From assembly GCA_003013855.2 (NCBI GenBank), contig ML058548.1, forward strand, positions 868,001-932,000: a stretch of DNA of 64,000 nt, given 5' to 3'. A program made the translations under genes and the position numbers. This DNA comes from Liriodendron chinense. Its lineage: Eukaryota > Streptophyta > Magnoliopsida > Magnoliales > Magnoliaceae. Shown one piece after another: positions 1 to 10,244 of the stretch. The notes beneath the pieces were generated by a model, which saw only the letters and a list, made by a program, of their open reading frames with translations, was not told the DNA's origin and did no database searches. Position 1 is the stretch's first letter; each line of letters opens with the position of its first letter.

Positions 1-944
1 AGGGCATAAGTACCACTGGCCACATACTGTACGAGCTACTCATATTACCAAATGGATTAAAACCATTACTTGCAAGACCTAGTCGAACATTGCAAGAATC
101 CTCTGCAAACCAGTCATATTGCTTTTCAAAATTTTGCCAGGCTTCAGAGTCAGCAGGGTGCCTCAATGTATTATCATCATGAACGCGTTTCTCCTTATGC
201 CACCTTATATCTTCAGCCGTCTTGCTCGATGTAAACAATCTTTGCAATCTGGGTTTCAATGGAAAGTACCTTAACACCTTTTGTGGAATTTTCTTACGCT
301 TGGCTTCGTCATACTTCCACCTAGACTCTCCACATTCTGGACACTCTTCAACATTTTCAAGTTCTTTTCAATATAATACGCAATCACTTATACACGCATG
401 TATGAGGATGTAACCAAAGCCCAAGTCTCACATTAAGGATTTTGCCTCATAATGAGACTTAGGCAATGTCTCACCATCTGGTAATACTTCTTTAAACAAG
501 TCAAGTAACATGTCGAAGGATTTGTTACTCCAACGAGTTATTGTCTTCAAATGAAGTAACCTTATAAGGAAATTCAACTTTGAGAAGTTATCACACCCCG
601 GATAGAGTGGACGTTGTGCATCCCTCAGCAACCTACTAAACTTTTCTGATTCGACATCACCCATAGGAGGAATATCCTGGCTACTTGTCGCTGTAAAATT
701 AGTATCCGCAATTGTTCCCTTAATATAGGATCCACCAAGTGTAACCCTGGTTAATCCCAACTATGAAAAAATCGTCTTCTACTTTGTCTAAAGTCTTCTG
801 AACCATGTTCTTGCATTTTTGGCATGGACACCTAATCCTATTACCTAAATTTGCCCGATATGGCGCAAATTCCATGAACTCTTTAACACCTTGTTTATAC
901 TCTAGGTCAACCCTATTCTCAGCTCGCATCCAACTCTTATCCAT
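1..944 (-). pseudogene. CACTA (En/Spm) transposase, 5' part, broken; runs off the left edge
   Basis: DNA transposase of the TNP2 type that moves CACTA elements. Reading leftwards from the ATG at 944, the N-terminus opens MDKSWM and has GVKEFMEFA and CPCQKCKN, the cysteine motif of the transposase-associated domain. After a frameshift near 730-760 the TNP2 N-terminal region follows: FSRLLRDAQRPLYPGC, then WSNKSFDMLLDLF, then LPKSHYEA. Further left, CPECGESRW and a GFNPFGNMS block match the TNP2 core and continue to base 1. An in-frame TGA at 368-370 replaces the tryptophan expected in the LYWKE motif. Frameshift plus nonsense codon make this a dead copy. The start codon lies only about 30 bp from the telomere-like array. 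Family assignment is secure; the exact exon structure is not. Confidence 0.88.
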
Positions 945-974
945 ATCTACAATGCAAAGATTAGAGTCAGTTTG

Positions 975-3290
975 CGCTTAGGTTAAGTGAATTGAGTTTA
1001 GGCCAAGGTTTAGGAATTCGGGTTCAGGATCGGATTAAGGTTTAGGTTTTCAAATTTAGGTTAAGGTTTAGGTTAGGTGAATTGAGTTAGGAATAGGTGT
1101 GGGTTTAGGTTAAGTGAATTGAGTTTAGGTTTAGGTTTAGGAATTCGAGTTCGGGATCGGGTTTAGGTTTCGGTTTTCAAGTTTAGGTTTAGGTTTAGGT
1201 TAGGTGAATTGACTTTAGGCCTAGGTTTAAGAATCCGGGTTCAGGATCGGGTTTAAGTTTAGGTCTTCAAGTTTAGGTTTAGGTCTAGGTTAGGTGAATT
1301 GGGTTAGGAATAGGTGTAGGTTTAGGTTAAGTGAATTGAGTTTAGGTTTAGGTTTAGGCCTAGGTTTAGGAATTCGGGTACGGGATCGGGATTAGGTTTA
1401 GGTTTTCAAGTTTAGGTTTAGGTTTAGGTTTAGGTTAGGTAAATTAAGTTAGGAATAGGTGTAGGTTTAGGCTAAGTGAATTGAGTTTAGGTTTAAGTTT
1501 AGGCCTAGGTTTAGGAATTTGGGTTCGGGATCGGGTTTAGGTTTAGGTTTTCAAGTTTAGGTTTAGGTTTAGTTTATGTGAATTGAGTTAGGAATGGGTG
1601 TAGGTTTAGGTTAAGTGAATTGAGCTCAGGTTTAGGTTTAGGCCTAGGTTTAGGAATTCGGGTTCGAGTTTGGGATCGGGTTTAGGTTTAGATTTTCAAG
1701 TTTAGGTTTAGGTTTAGGTTCAGGTTAGGTGAATTGAGTTAGGAATAGGTGTAGGTTTATGTTAAGTGAATTGAGTTTAGGTTTAGGTTTAGGCCTAAGT
1801 TTAGAAATTCGGGTTTGGGATCAAAATTAGGTTTAGGTTTTCAAGTTTAGGTTTAGGTTAGGTAAATTGTGTTAAGAATAGGTCTGGGTTTAGGTTAAGT
1901 GAATTGAGTTTAGGTTTAGGTTTAGGCGTAGGATTTAGAATTTGGGTTCGGGATCGGGTTTAGGTTTAGGTTTTCAAGTTTAGGTTTAGGTTTAGGTTAG
2001 TTGAATTGAGTTAGGAATAGGTGTAGGTTTAGGTTAAGTGAATTGAGTTTAGGTTTAGGTTTAGGCCTAGGTTTAGGAATTTGGATTCGGGATCGGGTTG
2101 AGGTTTAGGTTAGGTGAATTGAGTTAGGAATAGGTATAGGTTTAGGTTAAGCGAATTGAGTTTTGGTTTAGGTTTAGGCCTAGGTTTAGGAATTCGGGTT
2201 CAAGATCGGGATTAGGTTTAGATTTTCGAGTTTAGGTTTTGGTTTAGGTTAGAGTTGTAGATTTAATATTAGGTGTAGGTTTAAGTTAGGTGAATTGAGT
2301 TTAGGTTTAGGTTATAGAAAATTGGGTTCGGGTTTGGGTTCGGGATCGAGTTTAGGTTTAGGATTTCGAGTTACGTTTAGGTTTAGGTTTAGGTTAGGGT
2401 TGTAGGTTTAGGATTTGGTTTAGGTATAGGTTAGGGGAATTGAGTTTAGGTTTAGGTTATAGGTTTAGGTTTAGGGTTTGAGTTCGGGATTGAGTTTAAG
2501 TTTAGGATTTCAAGTTTAGGTTTAGGTTTAGGTTAGGGTTGTATGTTTAGGATTAGGTGTAGGTTTAGGTTAGGTGAATTGAGTTTAAGTTTAGGTTATA
2601 GGTTTAGGTTTAGGGATTCGGATTCGGGTTCGGGTTCGGGATCGGGTTTCGGCTTAGGTTTTCGGGTTTATGTTCAAGATTAGGTTTGGGTTATGGGTTT
2701 AGGCTTAGGTGTGGGTTTAGGCTTAGGGATTTGAGATTAGGTGTAGGTGTCGGTTTATGTTTAGAAATTCGGGTTTAGGTTTTGGTTTCAGAATTTGGGT
2801 TCGGGTTTGGGATCGGGTTTAGGTTTAGGTTTTCAAGTTTTGGTTTAGGTTTAGGTTAGGGTTATAGGTTTAGGTTTAGGTGTAGGTTTAAGTTTAGGGA
2901 TTTGAGATTATGTTTAGGTTTACGTTTAGGTTTAGGGTTTAGGGATTTGGATTTGGGTTCGGGTTCGGGATCGGGTTTCGGCTTAGGTTTTCAAGTTTAA
3001 GTTTAGGATTAGGTTGGGGTTATGTGTTTAGGCTTACCGGTAGGTTTAGGTTTAGGGATTTGAGATTAGGTTTAGGTTTAGGTGTAGGTTTAGGGTTTAG
3101 GGATTTAGATTCGGGTTCGGGTTTGAGATTGGGTTTCGGCTTAGGTTTTCGTGTTTAAGTTTAGCTTTTCAAGTTAGGGTTATGGGTTTAGGCTTAGGTG
3201 TGGGTTTAGGTTTAGGAATTTGAGATTAGGTTTAGGTTTAAGTGTAGGTTTAGGGTTTAGGGATTTAGGTTAGGGTTATAGGTTTAGGAT
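975..3290. repeat. Telomere-like hexamer (TTTAGG) array with higher-order units
   Basis: About 2.3 kb built almost wholly from GGTTTA/TTTAGG hexamers, interspersed with fixed words such as AGGTGAATTGAGTTAGG, GAATTCGGGTTCGGGATCGG and GGTTTTCAAGTTTAGG. Between 975 and about 2200 these words recur in the same order as a higher-order unit. Spacing of the GGGATCGGG word is mostly 127, 133, 139 or 145 bp by my count, so units differ by whole hexamers. From about 2200 to 3290 the order degrades and true TTTAGGG heptamers appear. It is not a chromosome end, because unrelated sequence follows on both sides. It abuts the CACTA transposase start and may belong to that element. Confidence 0.9.
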
Positions 3291-3900
3291 TTGTTTGACC
3301 TTGTCAACATGTTTGATGCCAAATAAACATTATAGTGGGCCCTACAAAGTTTTTAATGCTGGCATTCAATCACCAATGTTTTCTTGTGGTGTGATCCACA
3401 CTTGATCTGAGGATGTGCCTCAATTTGGGACATCCTCTAAAATAAGTTGTTGCAAATGCATATGGACGACGTAGATGTACAACACATAGACCGAGTTGGA
3501 TCCCACAGTCAAGGCCTAACCCACTAAGCTAGTTACGCCTGAAATCGGATTACATCCTCAGTTACTCAGTACGCTCAGTTGGGCCCATGTAAATATATGT
3601 AGTTTATGTACACTGCCCATTTGTTTTTCGAGATCATTTAAGGGGTTGAAGCCAAAATTGAATCATATCCAAAACTCAGGTGGACCATACCACAAGAAAC
3701 AGTGGGAAGAATGAGGTAGATCCGAAGCTTCAAGTGGACCTCGAAAATAATTAGGGCCACAAAAGTTTTCGATCAAGCTGATATTTTTATTATCACTCTT
3801 TTGGTTTAGGTCTCTGTGAACTTACCAACAGGTTGGATCTCAAATAACCATCATGGTGGGTCCCAGGAAGGAATCAACGGTCGAGGGCACTGTCCCCACC
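3288..3900. mobile_element. Two partial copies of the foldback MITE family
   Basis: 3288-3450 matches one half of the foldback family (AAATAAACATTATAGTGGGC, then GTGGTGTGATCCACACTTGA). 3590-3900 matches the other half and middle (CTCAGGTGGACCATACCACA, then CATCATGGTGGGTCCC). No coding potential and no target duplication could be recognised; both pieces look truncated. Confidence 0.6.
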
Positions 3901-3960
3901 ATGATGTTTAGTTTTAGGTTTTAGTTTTAGGTTTAGGGTTTAGGGTTTAGGGTTTAAGTC
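3901..3960 (+). repeat. Short interstitial plant telomere repeat
   Basis: Degenerate TTTTAGG units lead into about three consecutive TTTAGGG heptamers at roughly 3931-3953. This is the canonical plant telomere unit, unlike the hexamer of the main array at 975-3290. It is too short to be a telomere. Confidence 0.75.
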
Positions 3961-3967
3961 TTAGAGA

Positions 3968-5245
3968 TTCAACTAACTCACGGATAGCTCCGACGCACAT
4001 CCGGGTCTGCTCTACACAAAGACGAGCCTGTCCAAATGGCTAGGCCACCCGTATTGTTGTCCATAAGAAATGGACAACTTCATCATGGTCATAACAGCGG
4101 TTCCCACCTTCCAGGGACCCTCGCTCAACATCTGGATAGCGTTGACCCACATCCGGGTCAGCTCCATCAATTTCGAGCTAATACATAAACACGGGTCTGT
4201 CCAAATGGCTAGGTGATGCAGGACGCCCTAATTATGATGCATGTTTATAAACACAATTATTCAGCGAAAATAAAAGGCAATAATAATCTAAAATTCTAGC
4301 ATTAATCATCATAGCTAAGAAAATCATAAAGGAAACATGCAATGTAGCGGGCCATCATCACAACCATGGAGTATGGAATTCAATTATTACTTAAGTTGGA
4401 TCCGATGAGGGATGAGACCTCCCAATCTTGTATGGTCATACCCAATGGATCAATGAAGATCACTAGTCAGAAGAATCAGGAAGTTTCTCGGATTAGGGAT
4501 TTGAGAATTTGGGGGTTTAGGGCTTAGATCGATTCTCAAGGTTTGATCGAGGAAAGATTAGTAAAACTGGAAAATAGAAAGAAGAAAATAATTACCTTGA
4601 AGAATTTGGAAAGGCACAAGAAAAAGTTAGACGAAGAAGATCAAGGAAAGAGAAGAAGCACCATGAGAGAGAGAGAAGAGAGAGGCCACCAAAGAGGTTT
4701 GTTTTTTCATTAATAATCAACTAATCACGTTATTAGGGCTTAGCCCACTTAAATAAGCAAGAAGAAAACATAAAAGTATCAAAATACCCATAAAATATTG
4801 GTAAAAAATAAATTAAAAAAAAAACAGTTCGTACGTTGGCTGGGCGCTCGGTGACCAATTTGGCCGGGCGCCCGGCTAAGACAAAAAATGTCCAAGAAGA
4901 AAACTGCAAAATTGCAGAATTTCGAGCGCCCGGTGCCAAATTTGGTCGGGCGCCCGACCACCTTCAAAAATGCATTTTTCTATTCTTTCAGTCGGGTCTT
5001 CTTCTATCCTACACACGTGTCTTCTATGTGCCAAATCGCGTGCGTAAGGTCTTCAATGCTCCTCAATCATCGCCTAACCACAAGGAAGGTGTTAGTGGTG
5101 GACGCTTTCTTCTTTGGTAAATTTGAAATGATCTTATGTCCTCATCACTAGGCCACTCATTTTTCTATCCATAGGAAATTGACAGCTTCATCATGGTCAT
5201 AACAGTAGTTTCCACCTTCCAGGGACCTCCGCTCAACATCCGTTT
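3968..5245. repeat. ~165-bp tandem repeat, two copies, second one split by a solo LTR
   Basis: The string CACATCCGGGTC...GTCCAAATGGCTAGGCCAC...TCATCATGGTCATAACAG...CCACCTTCCAGGGAC occurs at about 3985-4130. It recurs at about 4150-4213 and continues at 5148-5245, after the LTR at 4214-5147. Joined across the LTR, this makes two imperfect tandem units. Lying between a CACTA terminus (5480) and a CACTA transposase (944), they fit subterminal or internal repeats of that element; that link is inference. Confidence 0.7.
4214..5147. mobile_element. Solo LTR (934 bp) with 5-bp target duplication CTAGG
   Basis: Begins TGATGCAGGAC and ends GTCCTCATCA, so it has TG...CA ends within a longer terminal inverted match. 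CTAGG is repeated exactly at 4209-4213 and 5148-5152. It contains no coding domain. Near 4835-4960 it carries several copies of a GC-rich palindrome (GGGCGCCCG). Most likely the product of LTR-LTR recombination of an unidentified LTR retrotransposon. Confidence 0.8.
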
Positions 5246-5349
5246 GGATTAACCACTCTTAATCACAAGTATCATGTTCATCATCTAATTTGCCACTAAA
5301 CGATAATATAATACAATCAGTCGCCCATCCAATGATGGATAGATTGAAA

Positions 5350-5480
5350 TGCTATCATTATTTTGTCCGTAAAAACTCGGTTTTCTTGCTGGACATTTTT
5401 TCGACAGCATCTCCCCCTAAATCTCCCACTAAATTTCGTCGGCAATAATTTCGTCGGTAAAAACCCAGTTTCTTGTAGTG
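5350..5480 (-). mobile_element. CACTA element terminus
   Basis: Read on minus from 5480, the sequence starts CACTACAAGAAACTGGGTTT, the classic CACTA terminal inverted repeat, and then has repeated CGACGAAAT words. About 85 bp inwards a diverged second copy begins AGCAAGAAAACCGAGTTTTT. It faces the transposase at 1-944 in the right orientation to be its terminus; the left partner lies outside the window. Confidence 0.75.
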
Positions 5481-6165
5481 GGGTCAAATGCCTTTTTGAG
5501 CTCCCTTCGAGAGTTTTGCGAGTAAACAAAGGTGGCGCTACGCACATTTCCGCCATACACATTACATGTTAATGATACTCCGAAGCAATTCAATTATTGG
5601 CTACAACACTAAAATCTCATTAATAGAATGATCCAAATTGTCGAAAGGTTGTCCATCTAAATGGACGGTTAAAAACCATTGGCAAGTTGCTTGTTTGTGA
5701 TCCTAATGTTTGTAGCCCACCCGATGCTCAAAATTATTACATTTTTTGGCTAAATTATATATCTCAATGGACTTATTACAATCATTATGTTGTTAAATAC
5801 CGCATATGTACATGAATTTGAAATATTAAACTTAATTTGAAATAGTGAATATACTGAACAAGTCTAATACATTCCAAGTCCTCCCATTTACTCTCGTCAA
5901 AGCAATATTTGAATTTTCAAGTGCATTTCATTTACTCCCTTCGAAACACAGCTGAGTAAGCCATGTACTCCCTGGTCATGTACCTCCATTCACAGCTCCC
6001 AATCGAGCCTTACTTAGAAAAAGGAAAAAAAAAATTAGCCAGTACTTAAAGCAGTAATTACATGGTGCAGCCTCCACGTGACTTTGACAGCTACCAATTT
6101 TCGAAAAGCTGAGCTGCCAAAATCAGAAAAGAAAACACAATGGGTGTAAAACATGTGGGACCTTC
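5481..6165. other. No gene recognised
   Basis: AT-rich sequence without a supported ORF, clear repeat structure or recognisable domain. Confidence 0.5.
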
Positions 6166-6169
6166 TTTT

Positions 6170-6600
6170 AAGGATTGTCTGATCCACACCGTCCTGTCCA
6201 TCCATTTTACCTGCACATTTTAGGGCATGAGCAAAGGATGAGGCAGATCCAAAACTCAAGTGGACCACACCATAGGAATGAAGGAGAATTGAACGCCCAC
6301 GGTTGAAAACTTCTTGGGGGCCACAAGTTTTGATGAAGCTGATATTTTTTTATCACCGTTCATCTATGTCTGTCTCACCATATGAACAGTTTGGATGATA
6401 GATACGCATAACTGTGGGCCGTTATCCAATTTTAAGCTTTCGACCGTGGACAGCATTACCCCACTGTTTCCTATTGTATGGTTCGCCTGAGCTTATAATC
6501 GGCCTCATTTTGTCCCATGCAGTGAATTGCGCTGGTAAAACAGATGGACGGTGTGGATCAAACATATACATCATGGTGGGCCCCACAAATTTAATTGAAT
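6170..6600. mobile_element. Foldback MITE, near-complete
   Basis: Left arm has GATCCACACCGTCC, AGGGCATGAGCAAAGGATGA and CTCAAGTGGACCACACCA. The right arm repeats these in inverted order (TTTTGTCCCATGCAG, GATGGACGGTGTGGATC, CATCATGGTGGGCCCCAC). The two arms could pair into a long imperfect hairpin. Non-coding, non-autonomous DNA element; no convincing target duplication seen. Confidence 0.7.
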
Positions 6601-7079
6601 GTAATACTGCCCGATTATATGCATGCAAACACGGTTTACAAGGCATATGTAATAGAAAAGGCTACTTGCGTCCGAGTCCTGGTGGTCTGCTCATCTTCAA
6701 CAGGATTTTCCTGTTTGTCGACCGCCTGATTAGTCCAGCTCAGACATCCCTTTAAAAGAAAAATCCTATTGAAGCCTAGCAGACAATCCAAATTCCTTGC
6801 GACCATATCAAAAGCTGGGGAGAAGCTATCATGGCTAACTTTCTTTGTATTGACGGTTGAGCAGAAAAACAAACCAATTAAAATGTAACTTTCTAACGGA
6901 ATTTCTTTTGACTAGAGGCTATCTATTAGATTGTCCTTGACTTTGTCCCACATCAATTTAGGGCATGGTTCTATTCATGACGGGGGCATGGTTCTTAATC
7001 TTGTTCTAACAATTGTAATAAATACTACCTTTGATTACTCTGCTTTTTTTACACCATAATAACCACACAAAATGCGCAG

Positions 7080-8030
7080 CTCACGGAGTACTTGCTAGAT
7101 AAGACCAAGATGAAAACCGAGGTGGTGGAGGTGAATGCCTTGAATGTAAATGGTTTAACAGCCTTGGATGTTTTATTGAATAACCTTGTTGAATCCGACG
7201 ATGATACAAAACTTGAAGAGATCCTACGTGCTAATGCTGGAAGTGTTAATGTTGAGTCTTCCTCGCTAGACAATTGGACAATTCAACAGCGGTCTGCTAA
7301 GAAGAACAGATGGAAGGAGCATGCCCATTGGTTGAAGGAGACAAGGGGCACACTGATGTTGGTAGCGACATTGATACTTACCATCACATTCCATGCTCAA
7401 ATCAGCCCTCCGAGTGGAGTTTGGCAGGATGATGATAAAAGTCTCGCTGAAGCAAGCCCTCTCAGTTACACTGCAGCGGAGTTCATCTTGGCCAGCCCTC
7501 CAAGTCGCACTGCAGGGCAGTCGATCTGGGCTGATAAAAATGAAGACGGATTCTTATCGTTCTCAGTTTTCAACACAGTGGCATTCGTTGCATCTTTGTG
7601 CATAATCTTATTGCTGATAAGTGGATTCCCACTCAAGCGACGGATTTTTATGTGGGCCATGATGATCACCATATGGATTGCAGTGTCTTCACTGATGGTT
7701 ACTTATGGCCAAGCATTTCTTGCTGTCACGACTCTCCACATCTTGTCTGATCTCGACCAGTTTTTGCAGACGTGGAAGCTTAACCGTCCCATTTGGTTTA
7801 TTGGGTGGCTCATATTGGTCGGTATGCTCTTTGTCGGGCATCTATTTCGCTTGATTATGAAGTTGACCAAGAGGATTGTAGTCCTGACGTACAGATTAAG
7901 GGATACAAAAGTTGGACAACTTCTATTGAATGGGATCAAGAAAGTTGGAAAACTTTCAATGGCGGTGATAAAGAAACTTGGAAACAGATTGTGGCCACCT
8001 TCAACGAATGCAGCAAATGTGACGGTTTAG
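7080..8030 (+). pseudogene. Ankyrin/PGG-domain membrane protein, terminal exon only
   Basis: Family: plant ankyrin-PGG proteins (BDA1/ITN1-like), membrane proteins linked to defence and stress signalling. The exon most likely starts at 7080 after an acceptor (ATGCGCAG). The frame is open there, and codon 7092 is TTG, so it is not a real start; the first ATG is 7110. The N-terminus keeps the tail of one ankyrin repeat (ALNVNGLTALDVL). The PGG box follows as HWLKETRGTLML...ISPPSGVWQDD. Four or five hydrophobic helices follow at roughly residues 86-102, 158-178, 184-212 and 233-255, then a basic C-tail. About 25 residues between the PGG box and the AGQSIW stretch look like a local duplication (SPPSG/SPPSR). 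No ankyrin exons were found upstream, so this is either a 5'-truncated copy or the last exon of a gene with a distant first exon. The frame itself is intact. Confidence 0.8.
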
Positions 8031-8338
8031 TCATGTGTTGAAGAACACTTAATATTCAGCGTGTGCACGTATATTGCTTTTCTTCATTGGACTTTGGGGT
8101 TTTAGTTCAACAGGCACCTAGAGTATATTCTTAGGTCAGCCGTAGACAAACCTATGTTTTTGAAGACTATAGCTTCTCGTAGATGGTAGCGAAAGCCCTC
8201 ATTTATCCAATATCTGCCTGCCTTGTGCTTCGCGACTTTGTTGGATTGTAACCAGCAATTGCCTGCTATATTTGTTATCAATGTAATCTTCACTTCTAAA
8301 AGTAGAAGCTCATTTTAGGGCATATTCGGTGACATTTA

Positions 8339-9019
8339 GGGCTCGTTTGGATTGTAAGTTACTTAAATAAGCTACTTATGCCTCTTAGTAACTTATCTTG
8401 GTTTCTACTTATTAAGCAAATATGAATGTTTGGTAAGCAACATACTTATCGGCCCTGTATCACAATTTATAGCTATATATAGACGGGCACGTCTCTTCTC
8501 GGCATTTCTTCGAATAAGCATTGTGTATCATATATCTTCCTACAACTTGTGTACATAAAGAAAGGAGAAGAATCCATCTCTTACAAACCAGGAAATCAAT
8601 TAAAAAATTCTGTTCAATTTTCTGTGAGCTTGATTTCAAACAATGCTAGGAGAATTCAAGAACCCAATTACAAAATATGTAAATCTTCAAAACTCAGTTG
8701 AAAACTTTCACAAAGAAATCAATGGAAGAATCTCTTCATTTTATTCCACCTGGGTCTGAATTGTCAAGCCTCGAGTTGGATTTCGAACGGCTTTTGAAAA
8801 CCCACTTGTAGAGCCCGTGAATCTACAAGATCCAGTTACAAAATTGAAGGATATTCAAAACCCTAGAATCTTGGGGGGGGGGGGGGGGACTTTACCAATT
8901 TTCAGCAAATAAGTAATGATAATTATTTATTAACCAAACTAACTTATCTCAAATTTAAGTTACTTAATTGCGGCCATCAACAAGGAAATCAACTTATTTG
9001 GTCGTATCCAAACAAGCCC
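8339..9019. mobile_element. Tourist-like MITE carrying an internal insertion
   Basis: Ends GGGCTCGTTTGGAT and ATCCAAACAAGCCC form a terminal inverted repeat, flanked by TTA on the left and TAA on the right. The outer ~110 bp at each end match the 210-bp element at 43454-43663 in inverted orientation (CTACTTATGCCT, then TTGGTTTCTACTTATTAA). The middle (about 8450-8930) is absent from that copy, so it looks like a later insertion. It ends near a run of 16 G at 8873-8888. Confidence 0.7.
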
Positions 9020-10015
9020 TAAAAATTGTGCCCCGAATGGACTTCTCTGGGTGCATCTATCCTAGATAGGGGGCTTGTTTGGACTTTATTTTATTTTATT
9101 TTGTATTTTTTTGGGATAGGCAAGTAATGTTTATCCACGTACAGTTCGTAAGACATTTCCAATGGGGGAGTCTGGAAAAGCACATATATTTGTGCTCATT
9201 GCAAAGTGTGGGGCATGTTTATGCTGATATATAGTTCCATGTGTGAGGCATGTCGGGTTGTTTGAAGATTGATGGTGATAAATGTGGGGCGCTTCATGAT
9301 TGAATGTAACACATGGAGTGCCATACTGAGTTGACTCAGCCTAGATTGACTAGCCATGTTATTTCAAAGAAGAAAATTGAACCAAATCTACTCCATTCAG
9401 CTTATTTTAAGAGCTGGGATTTCAAACAGTAACTGGTACCAAGCATCACTAAAGCTCTCTGACTCTGTCTTGAGGGACCAGATCTATGTCATGCCTAAGG
9501 TTCATGCATTCTCTAACCAACTTGGCCATTGGGCTGGAAGTATTTTTCTCGTTTTGTTCATTGTCTCCTTTATTTGAAGTTTCATATTTCATTGAGAAAT
9601 GTCGAGAACATATATCGTGCACACAACACGTCATACTGGGACATGAGCGGTCCACACCCATCGTTGGGCGCACAATGAACCTTCCGTTTTCCAACATATA
9701 TCGTGCGGATTGACACGTGTGAAACTAATGGCAGGAATGCCTGCCTCTGGAATGATCTCACACATGTGCAAAAGTATCCATGGTGTAGTGTAACATCCAC
9801 GCTACAATTCACACGAGTCACCTGAATTTAACAATTAAATTAGTAATATTCAAATTAAGTATAAATGTTTAACAACAACATTCCCAATTCAGTATATATA
9901 TGGCTATGTCAGAAGGTTTTCCTTTAAAATTGGAGCATTTCTGTGGTGTGCTTTACTGGGAAGGATCCTTCTAGATGATAATGTTCAACTTTGGGTGTTC
10001 ATCTGGTTTAAAAGC
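9020..10015. other. No gene recognised
   Basis: Intergenic sequence. The short direct repeat CATATATCGTGC occurs at about 9608 and 9697. A small open frame at 9356-9577 shows no domain and I do not support it as a gene. Confidence 0.5.
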
Positions 10016-10019
10016 GTTG

Positions 10020-10240
10020 GGTTGCTCTTTAGATGAATCAGTGGGGATTAAATGCCCACCATTTAAAACTTCTTGGGCTATAGAATGGTGGGAAGGAAAG
10101 AGACCAGGCCGCAGCGGAAGCAAGTGTACATTATGAGCAAGTTAGATTGCAAATAAACATCATGGTCGGCCCAAGGAAGGTTTCAATAATGGTCGGCATT
10201 GTCCCTACTACTTTCAATGGTGTGGTATGTTATGGGTTAA
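10020..10240. mobile_element. Foldback MITE fragment
   Basis: Contains AGTGGGGATTAAATGCCCAC, AAACTTCTTGGG and AAATAAACATCATGGTCGGC, which are the middle words of the foldback MITE family. Ends are not identifiable. Confidence 0.5.
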
Positions 10241-10244
10241 TCTG

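Noticed and set aside
975..3290. A chromosome end
   Set aside because: The unit is mainly a hexamer with unique inserted words, true TTTAGGG is scarce, and non-telomeric sequence continues on both sides.
7092..7094. TTG as start codon of the PGG-domain ORF
   Set aside because: Plant nuclear genes do not normally start at TTG; the frame is open upstream to a good splice acceptor at 7079, so this is an internal exon codon.
8873..8888. Run of 16 G as a functional quadruplex
   Set aside because: A single homopolymer run, likely length-uncertain in the assembly; no flanking structure supports a function.
9356..9821. Overlapping short ORFs on both strands
   Set aside because: No motif, no conserved composition, and several frames open at once in a low-stop region.
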